A DNA stretch of 64,000 nt, taken from positions 21,019,501 to 21,083,500 of the forward strand of contig JAPQWV010000017.1 in NCBI GenBank assembly GCA_027422505.1, in the 5' to 3' direction. Position numbers and translations under genes: made by a program. How positions within the stretch are numbered: position 1 is the first letter of the stretch; every line of letters begins with the position of its first letter. The notes below the pieces were generated by a model. That model was given only the letters and a program-made list of their open reading frames with translations, was not told the DNA's origin and made no database searches. The stretch is from Craterostigma plantagineum (lineage: Eukaryota > Streptophyta > Magnoliopsida > Lamiales > Linderniaceae). This document shows, piece after piece, positions 1-10,947 of the stretch.

Positions 1-1
1 C

Positions 2-877
2 ATGCAGATTACCGGCATGAAGGTCCAAGGGAAGCTACAAGAACACGACCCTAGATGGCTCCTGAACCTGGCGACTGAGGGTTTTCCACTCGATGAGATG
101 GTACGTATATAAATTTACCAAATACCTTTCGTCACCTTACTTGAATGTGTTGAAAAACGGTCTATATTGTATTGCAGCACGTCGATGAATGCCTCGCTGG
201 GATCGATTACATGCAGAAATTTAGCAAATCGGTTGCGACCAAAGTCGCGTACATGCCCTGTAGGTTTAAGACGCTCGTCGACGAGCGAGGGGTGCTAAAT
301 TTCCTCGGGAAGCCGTCTGGGAAAGGCTTCAAGAGATTGATCCCGTTCGCGAGGGGGGAAGATGAAGATTGGAAGTGCAGGTCGTGGGATCTAGCGGCCA
401 AAGTTGCCATCCCCATGCGTACGTCAGGCCGATGGGTGTTGTTCGTTGTTGATGTGCGGGAAAAGGTGTTCGAGATTTACGACTCCGATGCGCCTCCTGG
501 CTTCGACTGGCGCTATATCGCCGATGACGTCAACAAACTTAAGATCGTAATCCCGGCGATTTTCAAGGATCTGGAGCTGATAAAACGCATGCCTAACAAG
601 GGCAAGAGCTGGCCGGCTACTTGGCGTCGCGACTTCCGAAAACAAAATCAGTAAGTTTTGATGAATGTTGCGTTTTATTACTTTGTCGTCGTCTTTAAAA
701 ATTAGTGTCGTGTTGGATATGCTTTTCAGGGGAGAAGATGGCGTGGCGATGTTGCGTGCCGCAATGTCGCTTATGATGAAGAAGGACGACGTCTCCCGCC
801 TCAATCAAACTCATATGAAGGAGTTTAGAAAATACCTCGCAGGCTCTATTTTCAATAATGATTGGGACAGTTTTTAG
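2..877 (+). CDS. ULP1-like protease-fold protein (5' partial, catalytic residues lost)
   Basis: Three exons read as one protein: from the window edge to about 100, 178-650 and 730-877, with donors GTACGT and GTAAGT and acceptors TTGCAG and TTTCAG. The C-terminal half looks like the ULP1/SENP cysteine-protease fold found in plant transposon-borne proteins: a RWVLFVVDV strand followed by IYDSD, then Q-GEDGVAML after the last intron. In active enzymes these positions are HW...D and Q...DCG. Here the catalytic His is Arg and the Cys position is Asp, so peptidase activity is unlikely. The gene runs off the left edge, so the N-terminus is unknown. It lies in the MULE-type block but on the strand opposite to the other ULP1 gene at 7,545-9,744. 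It may be a decayed capture or a non-catalytic paralogue. Confidence 0.6.
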
Positions 878-1165
878 TAATTTTGTTGTTGACTAAAATT
901 TCCTGTGTTGAGTATAAATTTCATGTGTTGTAGAATTTCTCTGTTGAATTTTAGTTTTACTTGTTTCATATTAACTTATCGTTTGTTGGATAGCTATTTA
1001 GGGTTTAGAATTGTGAAAGATTGAGTTTTTCTATCGTTTCCAACTTTTTTTAAGTGAGACTGATGTGTGATTTGACATATAAATAACTGAATTTTAAGTG
1101 ATTTGACATAATTTCACTTGGTTGTTATGATTTTAACTTTTCGGCTGTTTGCTACGCACGTTGCC
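878..1165. other. AT-rich spacer, nothing recognised
   Basis: About 290 bases of AT-rich sequence follow the stop of the ULP1-like gene. No gene or repeat is seen. It probably holds the 3' UTR of that gene. Confidence 0.4.
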
Positions 1166-1167
1166 TG

Positions 1168-3735
1168 CGCGGGTTCCCTGAATATAAGTGCGGGGACGCT
1201 GCTCATAACGCGCAGGTCCCCTGATCTTTACGCGCGGGTCCCCTGATTATATTGCGCAACAATTTGACGGGACCGGACGGGACCCGGCCTTAACATGCGC
1301 ATAATTTTGACGGGACCAATGACGACCCAGTTATCTCAGTATGGGTCCTATGCAATATGCGCGGGAACCCTGTTTTGACGACTGGGTCCCCTGTCCATAA
1401 CATGTGGGTCCGATGTGTTCATGTGCGATTTTTGCAATGTTAATTCATGGAAGTAAGCGATTAATTGTGCGTATTTATACTTTGTTTATCGTAGAATACA
1501 ATATAAAGTCATCATACAATAGCAGAGAACAGAAAGAATGGATAAAAAAAAGAATTACATTAAGTCTATAAGATTGTTACATCCTACAGAAATCACAAAC
1601 ACGAGTATGTTTTCTGGGTGCGCTCTCTTACTATATTCGCGTCAGAGATCGTTCAACTTGAAATACTTGTTGGAATATATATTTTTTGGATTTCAAACTT
1701 GGAGTCAGATATTGTTAATCTAGTTGTTATTTTTTCCAATTTTGTTAATCGCGCACTTAATTTTTTATTAATTATTATCTTATTAAGGATTTAATAATAT
1801 TACATTTTCGCAGGGGACAAAAGCCCCAAATCGGGGATCAAATGTCAAGTCATCTGTCCTATACATACCGTATAATGACACTGCTCTGACATGTCACTTT
1901 TCACCAATAAATGAAGCACTGCTCTGACATGTCACTTTTCATCAATAATTAAACAATTATTGGACCCACTTACTAAGCGAACTTGTCCAACCCTAATGTG
2001 CGGGTCCCCTGAACATAAGTGCGGGGACGCTGCTCATAACGCGCAGGTCCACTGCTCTTTACGCGCGGGTCCCCTGATTATATTGCGCAACAATTTGACG
2101 GGACCGGACGGGACCCGGCCTTAACATGCGCATAATTTTGATGGGACCAATGACGACCCAGTTATCTCAGTATGGGTCCTATGCAATATGCGCGGGAACC
2201 CTGTTTTGACGATTGGGTCCCCTGTCCATAACATGTGGGTCCGATGTGTTCATGTGCGATTTTTGCAATGTTAATTCATGGAAGTAAGCGATTAATTGTG
2301 CGTATTTATACTTTGTTTATCGTAGAATACAATATAAAGTCATCATACAATAGCAGAGAACAGAAAGAATGGATAAAAAAAGAATTACGTTAAGTCTATA
2401 AGATTGTTACATCCTACAGAAATCACAAACACGAGTATGTTTTCTGGGTGCGCTCTCTTACTATTTTCGCGTCAGAGATCGTTCAACTTGAAATACTTGT
2501 TGGAATATATATTTTTTGGATTTCAAACTTGGAGTCAGATATTGTTAATCTAGTTGTTATTTTTTCCAATTTTGTTAATCGCGCACTTAATTTTTTATTA
2601 ATTATTATCTTATTAAGGATTTAATAATATTACATTTTCGCAGGGGACAAAAGCCCCAAATCGGGGATCAAATGTCAAGTCATCTGTCCTATACATACCG
2701 TATAATGACACTGCTCTGACATGTCACTTTTCACCAATAAATGAAGCACTGCTCTGACATGTCACTTTTCATCAATAATTAAACAATTATTGGACCCACT
2801 TACTAAGCGAACTTGTCCAACCCTAATGTGCGGGTCCCCTGAACATAAGTGCGGGGACGCTGCTCATAACGCGCAGGTCCACTGCTCTTTACGCGCGGGT
2901 CCCCTGATTATATTGCGCAACAATTTGACGGGACCGGACGGGACCCGGCCTTAACATGCGCATAATTTTGATGGGACCAATGACGACCCAGTTATCTCAG
3001 TATGGGTCCTATGCAATATGCGCGGGAACCCTGTTTTGACGATTGGGTCCCCTGTCCATAACATGTGGGTCCGATGTGTTCATGTGCGATTTTTGCAATG
3101 TTAATTCATGGAAGTAAGCGATTAATTGTGCGTATTTATACTTTGTTTATCGTAGAATACAATATAAAGTCATCATACAATAGCAGAGAACAGAAAGAAT
3201 GGATAAAAAAAAGAATTACGTTAAGTCTATAAGATTGTTACATCCTACAGAAATCACAAACACGAGTATGTTTTCTGGGTGCGCTCTCTTACTATATTCG
3301 CGTCAGAGATCGTTCAACTTGAAATACTTGTTGGAATATATATTTTTTGGATTTCAAACTTGGAGTCAGATATTGTTAATCTAGTTGTTATTTTTTCCAA
3401 TTTTGTTAATCGCGCACTTAATTTTTTATTAATTATTATCTTATTAAGGATTTAATAATATTACATTTTCGCAGGGGACAAAGCCCCAAATCGGGGATCA
3501 AATGTCAAGTCATCTGTCCTATACATACCGTATAATGACACTGCTCTGACATGTCACTTTTCACCAATAAATGAAGCACTGCTCTGACATGTCACTTTTG
3601 ATCAATAATTAAACAATTATTGGACCCACTTACTAAGCAAACTTGTCCAACCCTAATGTGCGGGTCCCCTGAATATAAGTGCGGGGACGCTGCTCATAAC
3701 GCGCAGGTCCACCGCTCTTTACGCGCGGGTCCCTT
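1168..3735. repeat. Tandem array, three ~830-bp units plus a fourth start
   Basis: A GC-rich block beginning near GGGTCCCCTGAA and containing GTGCGGGGACGCTGCTCATAACGCGCAGGTCC recurs with its core at about 1,191, 2,022, 2,852 and 3,682, a period of 830-831 bp. Units are nearly identical. Differences include one A in a run near 2,370, one A near 3,480 and scattered substitutions. Each unit alternates a GGTCCC-rich head with an AT-rich tail that itself holds a short direct duplication ending in CTGCTCTGACATGTCAC. A short open frame near 1,538-1,723 and 3,199-3,384 is broken in the middle unit, so it is not taken as coding. The array lies downstream of the transposase gene, inside the MULE block, and may be subterminal element DNA. 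Confidence 0.85.
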
Positions 3736-3910
3736 TCCTAACAAGGCATAGGACCTTACGTTAAAGGCAGGGGACCCGGCGTTAAAGGCAGGGGACCTTA
3801 CGTTAAAGGCAGGGGACCATACGTTATGGGCAGGGGATTAGAAGTTCGCACGGCCCAAACGCTAAAGGCAGGGGACCTTACGTTATGTGAAGGGGACCCG
3901 GCGGGAACCA
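3736..3910. repeat. Short GGGGACC repeats
   Basis: Directly after the fourth start of the 830-bp unit there is a run of short imperfect repeats: TACGTTAAAGGCAGGGGACC appears about five times with variants. This is the same GGTCCCCT word as in the 830-bp array but in the opposite orientation. It ends just before the transposase 3' end. Confidence 0.7.
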
Positions 3911-3964
3911 CAATGTGCAGTGGGAAGCTGCGCATTTGTGCATAAGGGTTTTCAACCTCAATAT

Positions 3965-6364
3965 TCATGCAGACGCACGTAACACAACCTTACATAACAT
4001 AACACAAATGGCAACGTATAAGCCACTCTGAATACGACGATACACACATATTACAACGTTATCTCCTAAAAAATTCACCCACCGAAGGAAACCGATTTTC
4101 TGGGGTCGTCCGCGTTGTGAACCAACACGAGGCGACAGCATGTCCATACTACTTTCAATGCGGTCCGTTACCGGACGTATAGTTCCTTCGTATGCCAACT
4201 TCCAGATCTCCAAGCTATAATAATCGTGCACTAATGAATACACCGGCACTTGGGCAGAACCACAAGCTGCAATCGCATGTGGACATGGGATACGATCGAT
4301 GTCAAACATCATGCACGTGCATGTGCGCAGCCCCAAATCTACCACCTCGTTCACATGTTGCCCGTACACGTTATATGTTAGATGCCCGACTTCCGACGCA
4401 TGAAATTTTTGCGACTCGGGTGAAATTCTCTCGTATGATCGACTCCACCTTCGGCGTAAAGCTAGTCATGTTCGCGGCGATTGAAGCTTCGGCAGTTCGC
4501 CGATGCTTACTGAACCATGATATGTTAGTCGTTGAATCGAGCCCAACAGTCCAATAATTGGAAGCTCTCTGTCCTTACGTAGAGCTGCATTTATAGACTC
4601 GGATCCATTGGTCGTCATTATGTTGTATCTTGATCTAGGGCAATATGCTCGCGTCCACGTTTCCCTTGGGACTTCGTCAAGATATTTAGCCACGTCTGCA
4701 TATTTTGGTGAAAGCTGCTTAAAATGACTGTCGGACTCACTCTTTGTGTAGGCAGTAGCGACACGCCAAAAAATCGGGCAAGCACCTTTCTTCTTCATTT
4801 TCGTCTTCACGTTTTGTTGAAGGTGCCACGCACAGAAACCATGAAACGCGTTCGAGAAAACGGCCGGAACTGCATTCTTTATTCCAGGGTTCCGATCAGA
4901 AATTATTACGAGATCGTCGCCATCCGCAACAAAACGTCTTAATCTCGACAGAAACCACGTCCATGGGTCGGTTCCCTCCGACCCGTCGGCAATACCCCAT
5001 GCTAAAGGATATTGATGGAAATCGCCGTCTTGCGCAGTGGCAATCATCATGAGTCCCTTATACTTCCCCTTCAAAAAAGTGGCGTCGATAGAAACGACTT
5101 TCCTCATGAACGTATAGCCTCTGACGCATGCACCGTATGCCAAGAACATGTACTTGAACCGATTGTCTTCGTCCATCTCCCAATCAGTGATACTGCCCTC
5201 GTTGGCTTGCCTCACCGCATCTAAGTAAGACGGCGGTAAACCGTAGCAAGCGTCCCTGTTACCAACTAGTTCGTCGGTCGCAATTTGTTTTCCTCTCCAA
5301 GCCTTGTAGTATGAAACTTCTACTCCCCTGCTCTGCATCATCGACTGTATGGAACTGGGAGCGGGAATGTCTTTAGGAGCCCTGAAATTTTCCAACAACG
5401 TGCTCGATACGAGCGACGAACTTCCCTGGCGATGTCTACGGCGTCGATGAGACACGCTGCACGTGTGCGTGTTGACGTACTTTCGGATTGAGAAAAAGGG
5501 GGAGTCCTTGTCCTGTGCACCTCGTATTCGCCATTCGCAGTTCTCCTTCGCACATTTCACTACGTACAGGGTTTTGTTTGACCGATCCACTTGGAGTTCG
5601 AAGCATGCAGCGACAGCGATTTTAGTGATTTCGTCCTTCAATTCTTTCTTGCTACGGAATTCTTGACCAACATATAGGGTCGAACCATCCGTAAACGAAT
5701 AGGTACCATCGTCGGCCACATCAGTTGTGTCGTCAAAATCGTCATCATCATCGTCATCATCATCATCATCATGCATTAAGGCACCTTCCTCGTTCTCATT
5801 TTCCTCGTCCCGTCCGACTTGCTCGTTCTCATTATCATCTCCTTGGCCGCACATTCCGGAGTAATCGCCTACGTAGCCACTGCTTTCATTACTTTGGTAA
5901 GGAGGGTTGTAAGATGTGCTGGGAAAACCCTCAAATGGTTGGATTTCGGCGTTTGTATCGCAATGCGCTATAAGGCCGACGTCGAAACCGGAGAAATCAT
6001 TATCATGAGGTTGATGTGGCGGTGACGCAATGACAGATAATTGAAGTTCCACGTGAAGAGGTGGTCTTGATCGTGGGCAACCACTTCCAAGGTACGCACG
6101 TACGCCGTAATCGTTCTCGATGTAGATGGGGCGCACATAATTGTAGTCTATGCAAGGCATGTAGCTTATCCGTAGTTTGGTATTGTCGTTGCGTAACGAC
6201 AATGCATTCAATATCTCGTTAGTGAGATCCACTAACGTGCATGAACCGTCGTCGACCAAGATTGATTGCCAACGGCAAGTTGGATCGGGAACCCAGTTCG
6301 ACGTATTGTCCTCGCGAATTACCCAGTGACCATCGACTTGAAAAACAATGCTGGTGATCGTCAT
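3965..6364 (-). pseudogene. MuDR-type Mutator-like transposase, two frameshifts
   Basis: The minus strand encodes a Mutator-like (MULE) transposase, the DDE enzyme that moves these elements. The chosen start is the Met at about 6,364 (MTITSIVFQVDGHW). In order: an N-terminal domain, an Asp run near 5,740, a MuDR plant-transposase domain (TKIAVAACFELQ..., C/H ligands), then the catalytic core with SIDATFLKGKYKG, IISDRNPGI and NGSESINAALRK carrying the two Asp and one Glu, plus the CAWH motif. After a frame break near 4,520 and another near 4,405-4,410 in an A run, a SWIM zinc finger follows (CTCMMFDIDRIPCPHAIAAC). Both breaks are single-base offsets, so this copy is dead although every domain is still visible. 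A longer open frame to 6,460 adds a tandemly repeated YRKHTFHH and is probably untranslated leader. Confidence 0.85.
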
Positions 6365-6469
6365 GGTTATCACCAAAAGCGAATGACGATGGTGGAATGT
6401 ATGCTTTCTGTACCAAAAATGGTGGAATGTATGCTTTCTGTACCTAAAATGGTCGTGCATTATTTTAAA

Positions 6470-7415
6470 GGTTTATCAAGTCATATGGTGGGATACGTGC
6501 TAAAGGGACCATAACTTGAAATCATGGGACCTGCACGTAAAATCAGGGGACCCGCACGTAAAATCAGGGGACCCGCGCTTATTGCATTGGCGCTGATGGG
6601 ACGCGTCCCGTATATGTATATGAACGGGTCCCCTGATTATTTAGGGTTTCTCACGTTCGCTTTAGTCGTACCAATAATTGAACAATTACTGAGTATTTGG
6701 TCAAAATATTTTCCTCAGTAACAAGTCAAATTGTCGCATCACGTACTTTCGTTTCATACAGAGAATCAATTATTCAACAATGGAAAAGTTTTATCAAGTC
6801 ATATGGTGGGATACGTGCTAAAGGGACCATAACTTGAAATCATGGGACCTGCACGTAAAATCAGGGGACCCGCACGTATAACCAGGGGACCCGCGCTTAT
6901 TGCAGTGGCGCTGATGGGACGCGTCCCGTATATGTATATTAACGGGTCCCCTGATTATTTAGGGTTTCTCACGTTCGCTTTAGTCGTACCAATAATTGAA
7001 CAATTACTGAGTATTTGGTCAAAATATTTTCCTCAGTAACAAGTCAAATCGTCGCATCACGTACTTTCGTTTCATACAGAGAATCAATTATTCAACAACG
7101 GAAAAAGTATTATCAAGTCATATGGTGGGATACGTGCTAAAGGGACCATAACTTGAAATCATGGGACCTGCACGTAAAATCAGGGGACCCGCACGTAAAA
7201 TCAGGGGACCCGCGCTTATTGCATTGGCGCTGATGGGACGTGTCCCGTATATGTATATGAACGGGTCCCCTGATTATTTAGGGTTTCTCACGTTCGCTTT
7301 AGTCGTACCAATAATTGAACAATTACTGAGTATTTGGTCAAAATATTTTCCTCAGTAACAAGTCAAATCGTCGCATCACGTACTTTCGTTTCATACAGAG
7401 AATCAATTCATTCAA
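6470..7415. repeat. Tandem array, three ~319-bp units
   Basis: The unit beginning TCATATGGTGGGATACGTGC occurs at about 6,481, 6,799 and 7,118 (318-319 bp spacing). Each unit has two or three AGGGGACCCGCACG words, then the inverted form GGGTCCCCTGATTATTTAGGG, then an AT-rich tail with CAATAATTGAACAATTA. A 65-codon open frame stays open in all three copies (6,524; 6,842; 7,161). The encoded peptide has no recognisable domain and the repeat looks non-coding. It sits between the 5' end of the transposase and the 3' end of the ULP1 gene, where both promoter and terminator signals could lie. Confidence 0.85.
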
Positions 7416-7544
7416 TAATATCAAAAAATTTTAGTCAAATAAACCTAAAAACTAACATCCATAAACCCTTCAACTACACCAAGTCCAATAAACCTACAAA
7501 GCCACTTACAATTAACACAACACTTCCAAACTCAGCCAAACAAA

Positions 7545-9744
7545 TCAATTCATACAGCTATGCGGGTCACGCAATATCCGTGCAGCCATAGTGGCTCGAT
7601 ACGCTGAAATATCAATCTGCCTTTGATAATCATCAAACTCGGGCGTCTCAACCATAACCGTCTCCACCGTCAACGCCGCATGAACCCCGCAATCCAAGCT
7701 GCCAGCCTTCTGCTGGCGATTCATTTTATTATTCAACTTCGGCTTTGTGACGATATCGAACTTGAAACGCCAATATGCAGAAAGAAACTCCGCCTGCAAA
7801 ATATAGCAAATGTGTAACATGTTACTAAATAAATAAAAATGATAGACAAACGGATTTCAGCTACTTACGAACACTCTCCCGGCGAATTGCACACCATGCA
7901 CGCCCAATGAATCGTGAAGGACGAAGGTTTGCGTTGACGCGTCAAAAATAAGCACTGCCCAGTGGGCCCGTGCGCAAACAGGAGAGATGATGTACTTGCA
8001 TCGTAGCAATTCATCCTCCGTGAGACGCTCCAACCAGCTCCGACTGCTTCTCGACAATCCATTCACGAAGCTCTCCATATCATCCACCCGTACTTTCGCC
8101 TTCCTATTCAACTTCTGCGCCTTCCTAAAGTGCTCGTCTTGCACGTAACTTGGAAAGACGAAGACGCGAGGATAATTCTCATTGTCCGCATAGATTCGCC
8201 TCAAGCAATCTAGATATGCGTCAAGACAATTGGACTTGAGCATATCATGGAAGAGCAACATGTAGAAGCCTTGGGCATCCACGTCGCACATGTCAGACGA
8301 CCAAACGTTATCACTGCATAAAAAGAAAAATTATTACGTGTTCAGGTACGATAACTGAGATTGACATCGAAAGTAAACAGTTACCTAAATCTTGCCGCTT
8401 GAAGGTACATGTCAATGAGCACGCGATCGTGTTCATGAATCAGCTCACGCCCGGAGAAGTCCACTCGCCCGAGGTACTTCTTGCTCCACTTCTCATTTCT
8501 ATCTGAGCCAGAATCCTCATCACTTAGATCAACAAATTCTACAGGCGCTTTGCCTCTTCTTCGAACTCCTCGGGCACTCGACGAAGCATCAACGTCTCCC
8601 GCCTCAACCACCTCCACAGGTGTGGGAAAATCTTCAACAGGTACGATCGCTAAATGATCGTCGTCGCCACGATCGCGGTGGACAGGGGAACACCTAACCA
8701 CCACTCCCCGCGTCAGTAGGCCCGTCACACGGTCGAATATGTCGTGTGCCGCCCCAACGTCGAAAACGTTGTCCCTAAAGTACGCCGCCTCCAACTCATC
8801 CGCTGACGGCACTAACAACCCTCGTACAAAATCGCCGTTGACGGCATCTGCGACCGTCCTAAGAGTCGGGCATGCTTTGCGACCCCAATTCTTCGTCGCC
8901 CACCTGAGCATGCGTGGCGTGAAATCTTCTTCGTTGCGAACCGCAAACTTCTCTACAACCCCGGCATGCACTCGTATGCTAGTATCTGAATACAAATAAC
9001 GCAAAAAATCTTACAAACGTCCCTCAAAACATGGTATGCAAGAAGCTTAGTTATAATTCACCTGAAGTGGTTGTACGAACCCACTGATCAGCCAGTCCCG
9101 TGGCCTCTCCCGTAGATTTACCTTAACACTTCGTATCACCTCACGGAAAGCCACGGTGCCCCAAGGGTACTGGGAGAATGCAAATCGATCTTCGACGAGA
9201 CTAAGGACCGTCGTACTGACGATGGTGTCCTTCTTCGACGGTCGAGGCATCAACACGGCGGTGCGAAGTACACGTCCGCCAACTTCAGCTTCTCGAAGTC
9301 GACATCGTCCTCGTCGCCAGACAACTCCTCCAACACACGCTTGACGTGCGACATGCGGACTTTTGAGCTGTTGCCAAAATGTCTTGCGGTGAATTGTGAG
9401 CCGCCGTTTATCGGCGGTAGCTCGGCTGCGAACTTCAGCCCGGTGATTAGACAATAATCCGACTTTGAAAATCGGAGTGGTTTTCCGCCAAAAATCATCC
9501 ACAACTCTTCCCGGTTGTGCAGCATCGTCTGGTTCTGGATGAGGTACCACAACAACTGGCCCGAGAGGTTAAAATCAGGCTCAGCCATAACAAGGCGGCC
9601 GAACGGACTCTCGTTCCTAAACATCTCCCACTCGTGGTGGTTCAGACATTGTCTTATCAGCTCGCTGGCATCCGCGTATAACGAGCTCATTTTTACACTC
9701 AAACGGGGAACTTCGTCCACTGTGTCGAACTGCTTCTGCATCAC
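7545..9744 (-). pseudogene. DUF1985-ULP1 cysteine protease gene (transposon-borne, one frameshift)
   Basis: The minus strand holds a multi-exon gene. Exon A (from Met at 9,744) encodes a DUF1985-like domain (LSGQLLWYLIQNQ, GGKPLRFSKSDYCLITGLKF) and is broken by a one-base offset near 9,255, after which the frame continues to about 9,060. Next comes 8,985-8,384, an acidic Ser/Arg linker, then about 8,312-7,869 and 7,793-7,545. The last two exons join in phase and carry an intact ULP1 triad: AHWAVLIFD, LHDSLG and a Gln before LDCGVHAAL. ULP1-family peptidases cleave SUMO or related isopeptide bonds. In plants many copies ride inside Mutator-like elements. The splice between exon A and the linker exon does not resolve in frame, so a further defect is possible. 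The protease half could still be functional; the gene as a whole probably is not. Confidence 0.75.
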
Positions 9745-9829
9745 AACCTAGTTTATGCGTAAAACACATTTTAGCTAAATTACGTGGTATGAAATAATTA
9801 AAACAGAAAACCCTTATGCATAGATGCGC

Positions 9830-10450
9830 AGGGGACCGCATCGCATATGCTGAGATTCAAGCACGGACGCGCATGAGACCCCTGCACATCGGCGCGGTCC
9901 CAGCAAGGGTCCCCTGGTCATAGCGCGCGGGTCCCCTGCTTATAACGCGCGGGTCCCCCGAACTTGCGCACGCGCAGTGGCACAGGACCCGCCCGTTAAG
10001 GTAAGAGGACCCGAGCGTTTAAGCAGGGGAACCGTGCGTATAAGCGCGGGTCCCCTGCGTATAAGCGCGGGTCTCCTGGGCATAGCGCGCGGGTCACCTG
10101 CTTATAACGCGCGGGTCCCCCCGCTTGCGCACGCGCAGTGGCACAGGACCCGCCCGTTAAGGTAAGAGGACCCGAGCGTTTAAGCAGGGGAACCGTGCGT
10201 ATAAGCGCGGGTCCCCTGCGTATAAGCGCGGGTCCCCTGGGCATAGCGCGCGGGTCCCCTGATTATAACGCGCGGGTCCCCCGAACTTGCGCGTGCGTTA
10301 CCCATGTCCTATGCTTGCAAGCACCGGTCCTATGCTTGCAAGCACGGGTCCTATGCTTGCAAGCACGGGTTCTATGCTTGCAAGCGCGAGTCCTATGCTA
10401 CCAAGCTCTGTCCTATGCTTGCAAGCACGGGTCCGCACCAAATTAGGGTT
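9830..10450. repeat. 161-bp and 21-bp tandem repeats rich in GGGTCCCCTG
   Basis: A unit containing ACGCGCAGTGGCACAGGACC repeats at 9,971 and 10,132 (161 bp), within a field of GCGCGGGTCCCCTGCTTATAAC words. From about 10,300 it passes into six imperfect copies of a 21-mer based on TCCTATGCTTGCAAGCACGGG. Because 21 is a multiple of three the frame stays open (MLASTGP repeats), but no start context or domain supports coding. The array lies at the 5' side of the DUF1985-ULP1 gene. Confidence 0.8.
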
Positions 10451-10947
10451 CGATGGGTCGTTCCCAGATCCCCTCTCGCGTTAAATTGAAGAAGACGAAG
10501 AGTAGAACACATACCTCCACGTTCGCGTTGAATGCCATTGTCGAATGAGTCGATTTGCAGAGAAGACGATGATTTGCAGTGCAGGGGCGGGAGAGCACAC
10601 GCTTGTTCTTTTACTGGAAGTGAAAGTGGAGACGATTTGCAGTGCTGGGGCGGGAGACACGCTTGCTTTTTTTACTGGAAGTGAATGAAAGTGGTTGTTT
10701 TTTTTTACTTTTACCCCACTCTTCTATAACGGGTCTGATGTTTCATATGGTTCATATTCGCTACAGTGTAACATGTAAACCCTTTAATTAATTTCATCGT
10801 TAAGTGTTGTTGAGGTTGTTGATTGACATTAAATAAGGGTAAAATAGTCTTTAGAGCAGAGTTAGTAAGGGTAGAAAGGTAAAGTCCGATTTTGGGTGCT
10901 ATTTTTTAAAAGATGACCAGCTCAAGGGCTATTTACTTAAAAAATCC
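10451..10947. mobile_element. Right terminal region of the MULE-type block
   Basis: There is no gene here. An 80-bp near-duplication (GACGATTTGCAGTG...GGGCGGGAG...CACGC TTG) occurs at about 10,560 and 10,632. The segment ends TTTACTTAAAAAATCC at 10,947. To the right, the sequence beginning ATTTTAGTAGATTT matches 27,635 onward, where this block is absent. That gives an empty-site boundary and a candidate 9-bp target duplication ATTTTAGTA, whose left copy would lie beyond the window. Confidence 0.6.

Noticed and set aside
1538..1723. 61-codon frame repeated in the 830-bp units
   Set aside because: The middle unit has a frameshift in an A run, there is no domain, and identity simply reflects a recent repeat.
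6219..6514. Short frames around the transposase start, including the YRKHTFHH extension
   Set aside because: The extension comes from a 30-bp direct duplication in the leader; the family start fits the Met at 6,364.
10138..10484. Open frames through the 161-bp and 21-bp arrays
   Set aside because: Open only because the repeats lack stops; no conserved domain or start context.
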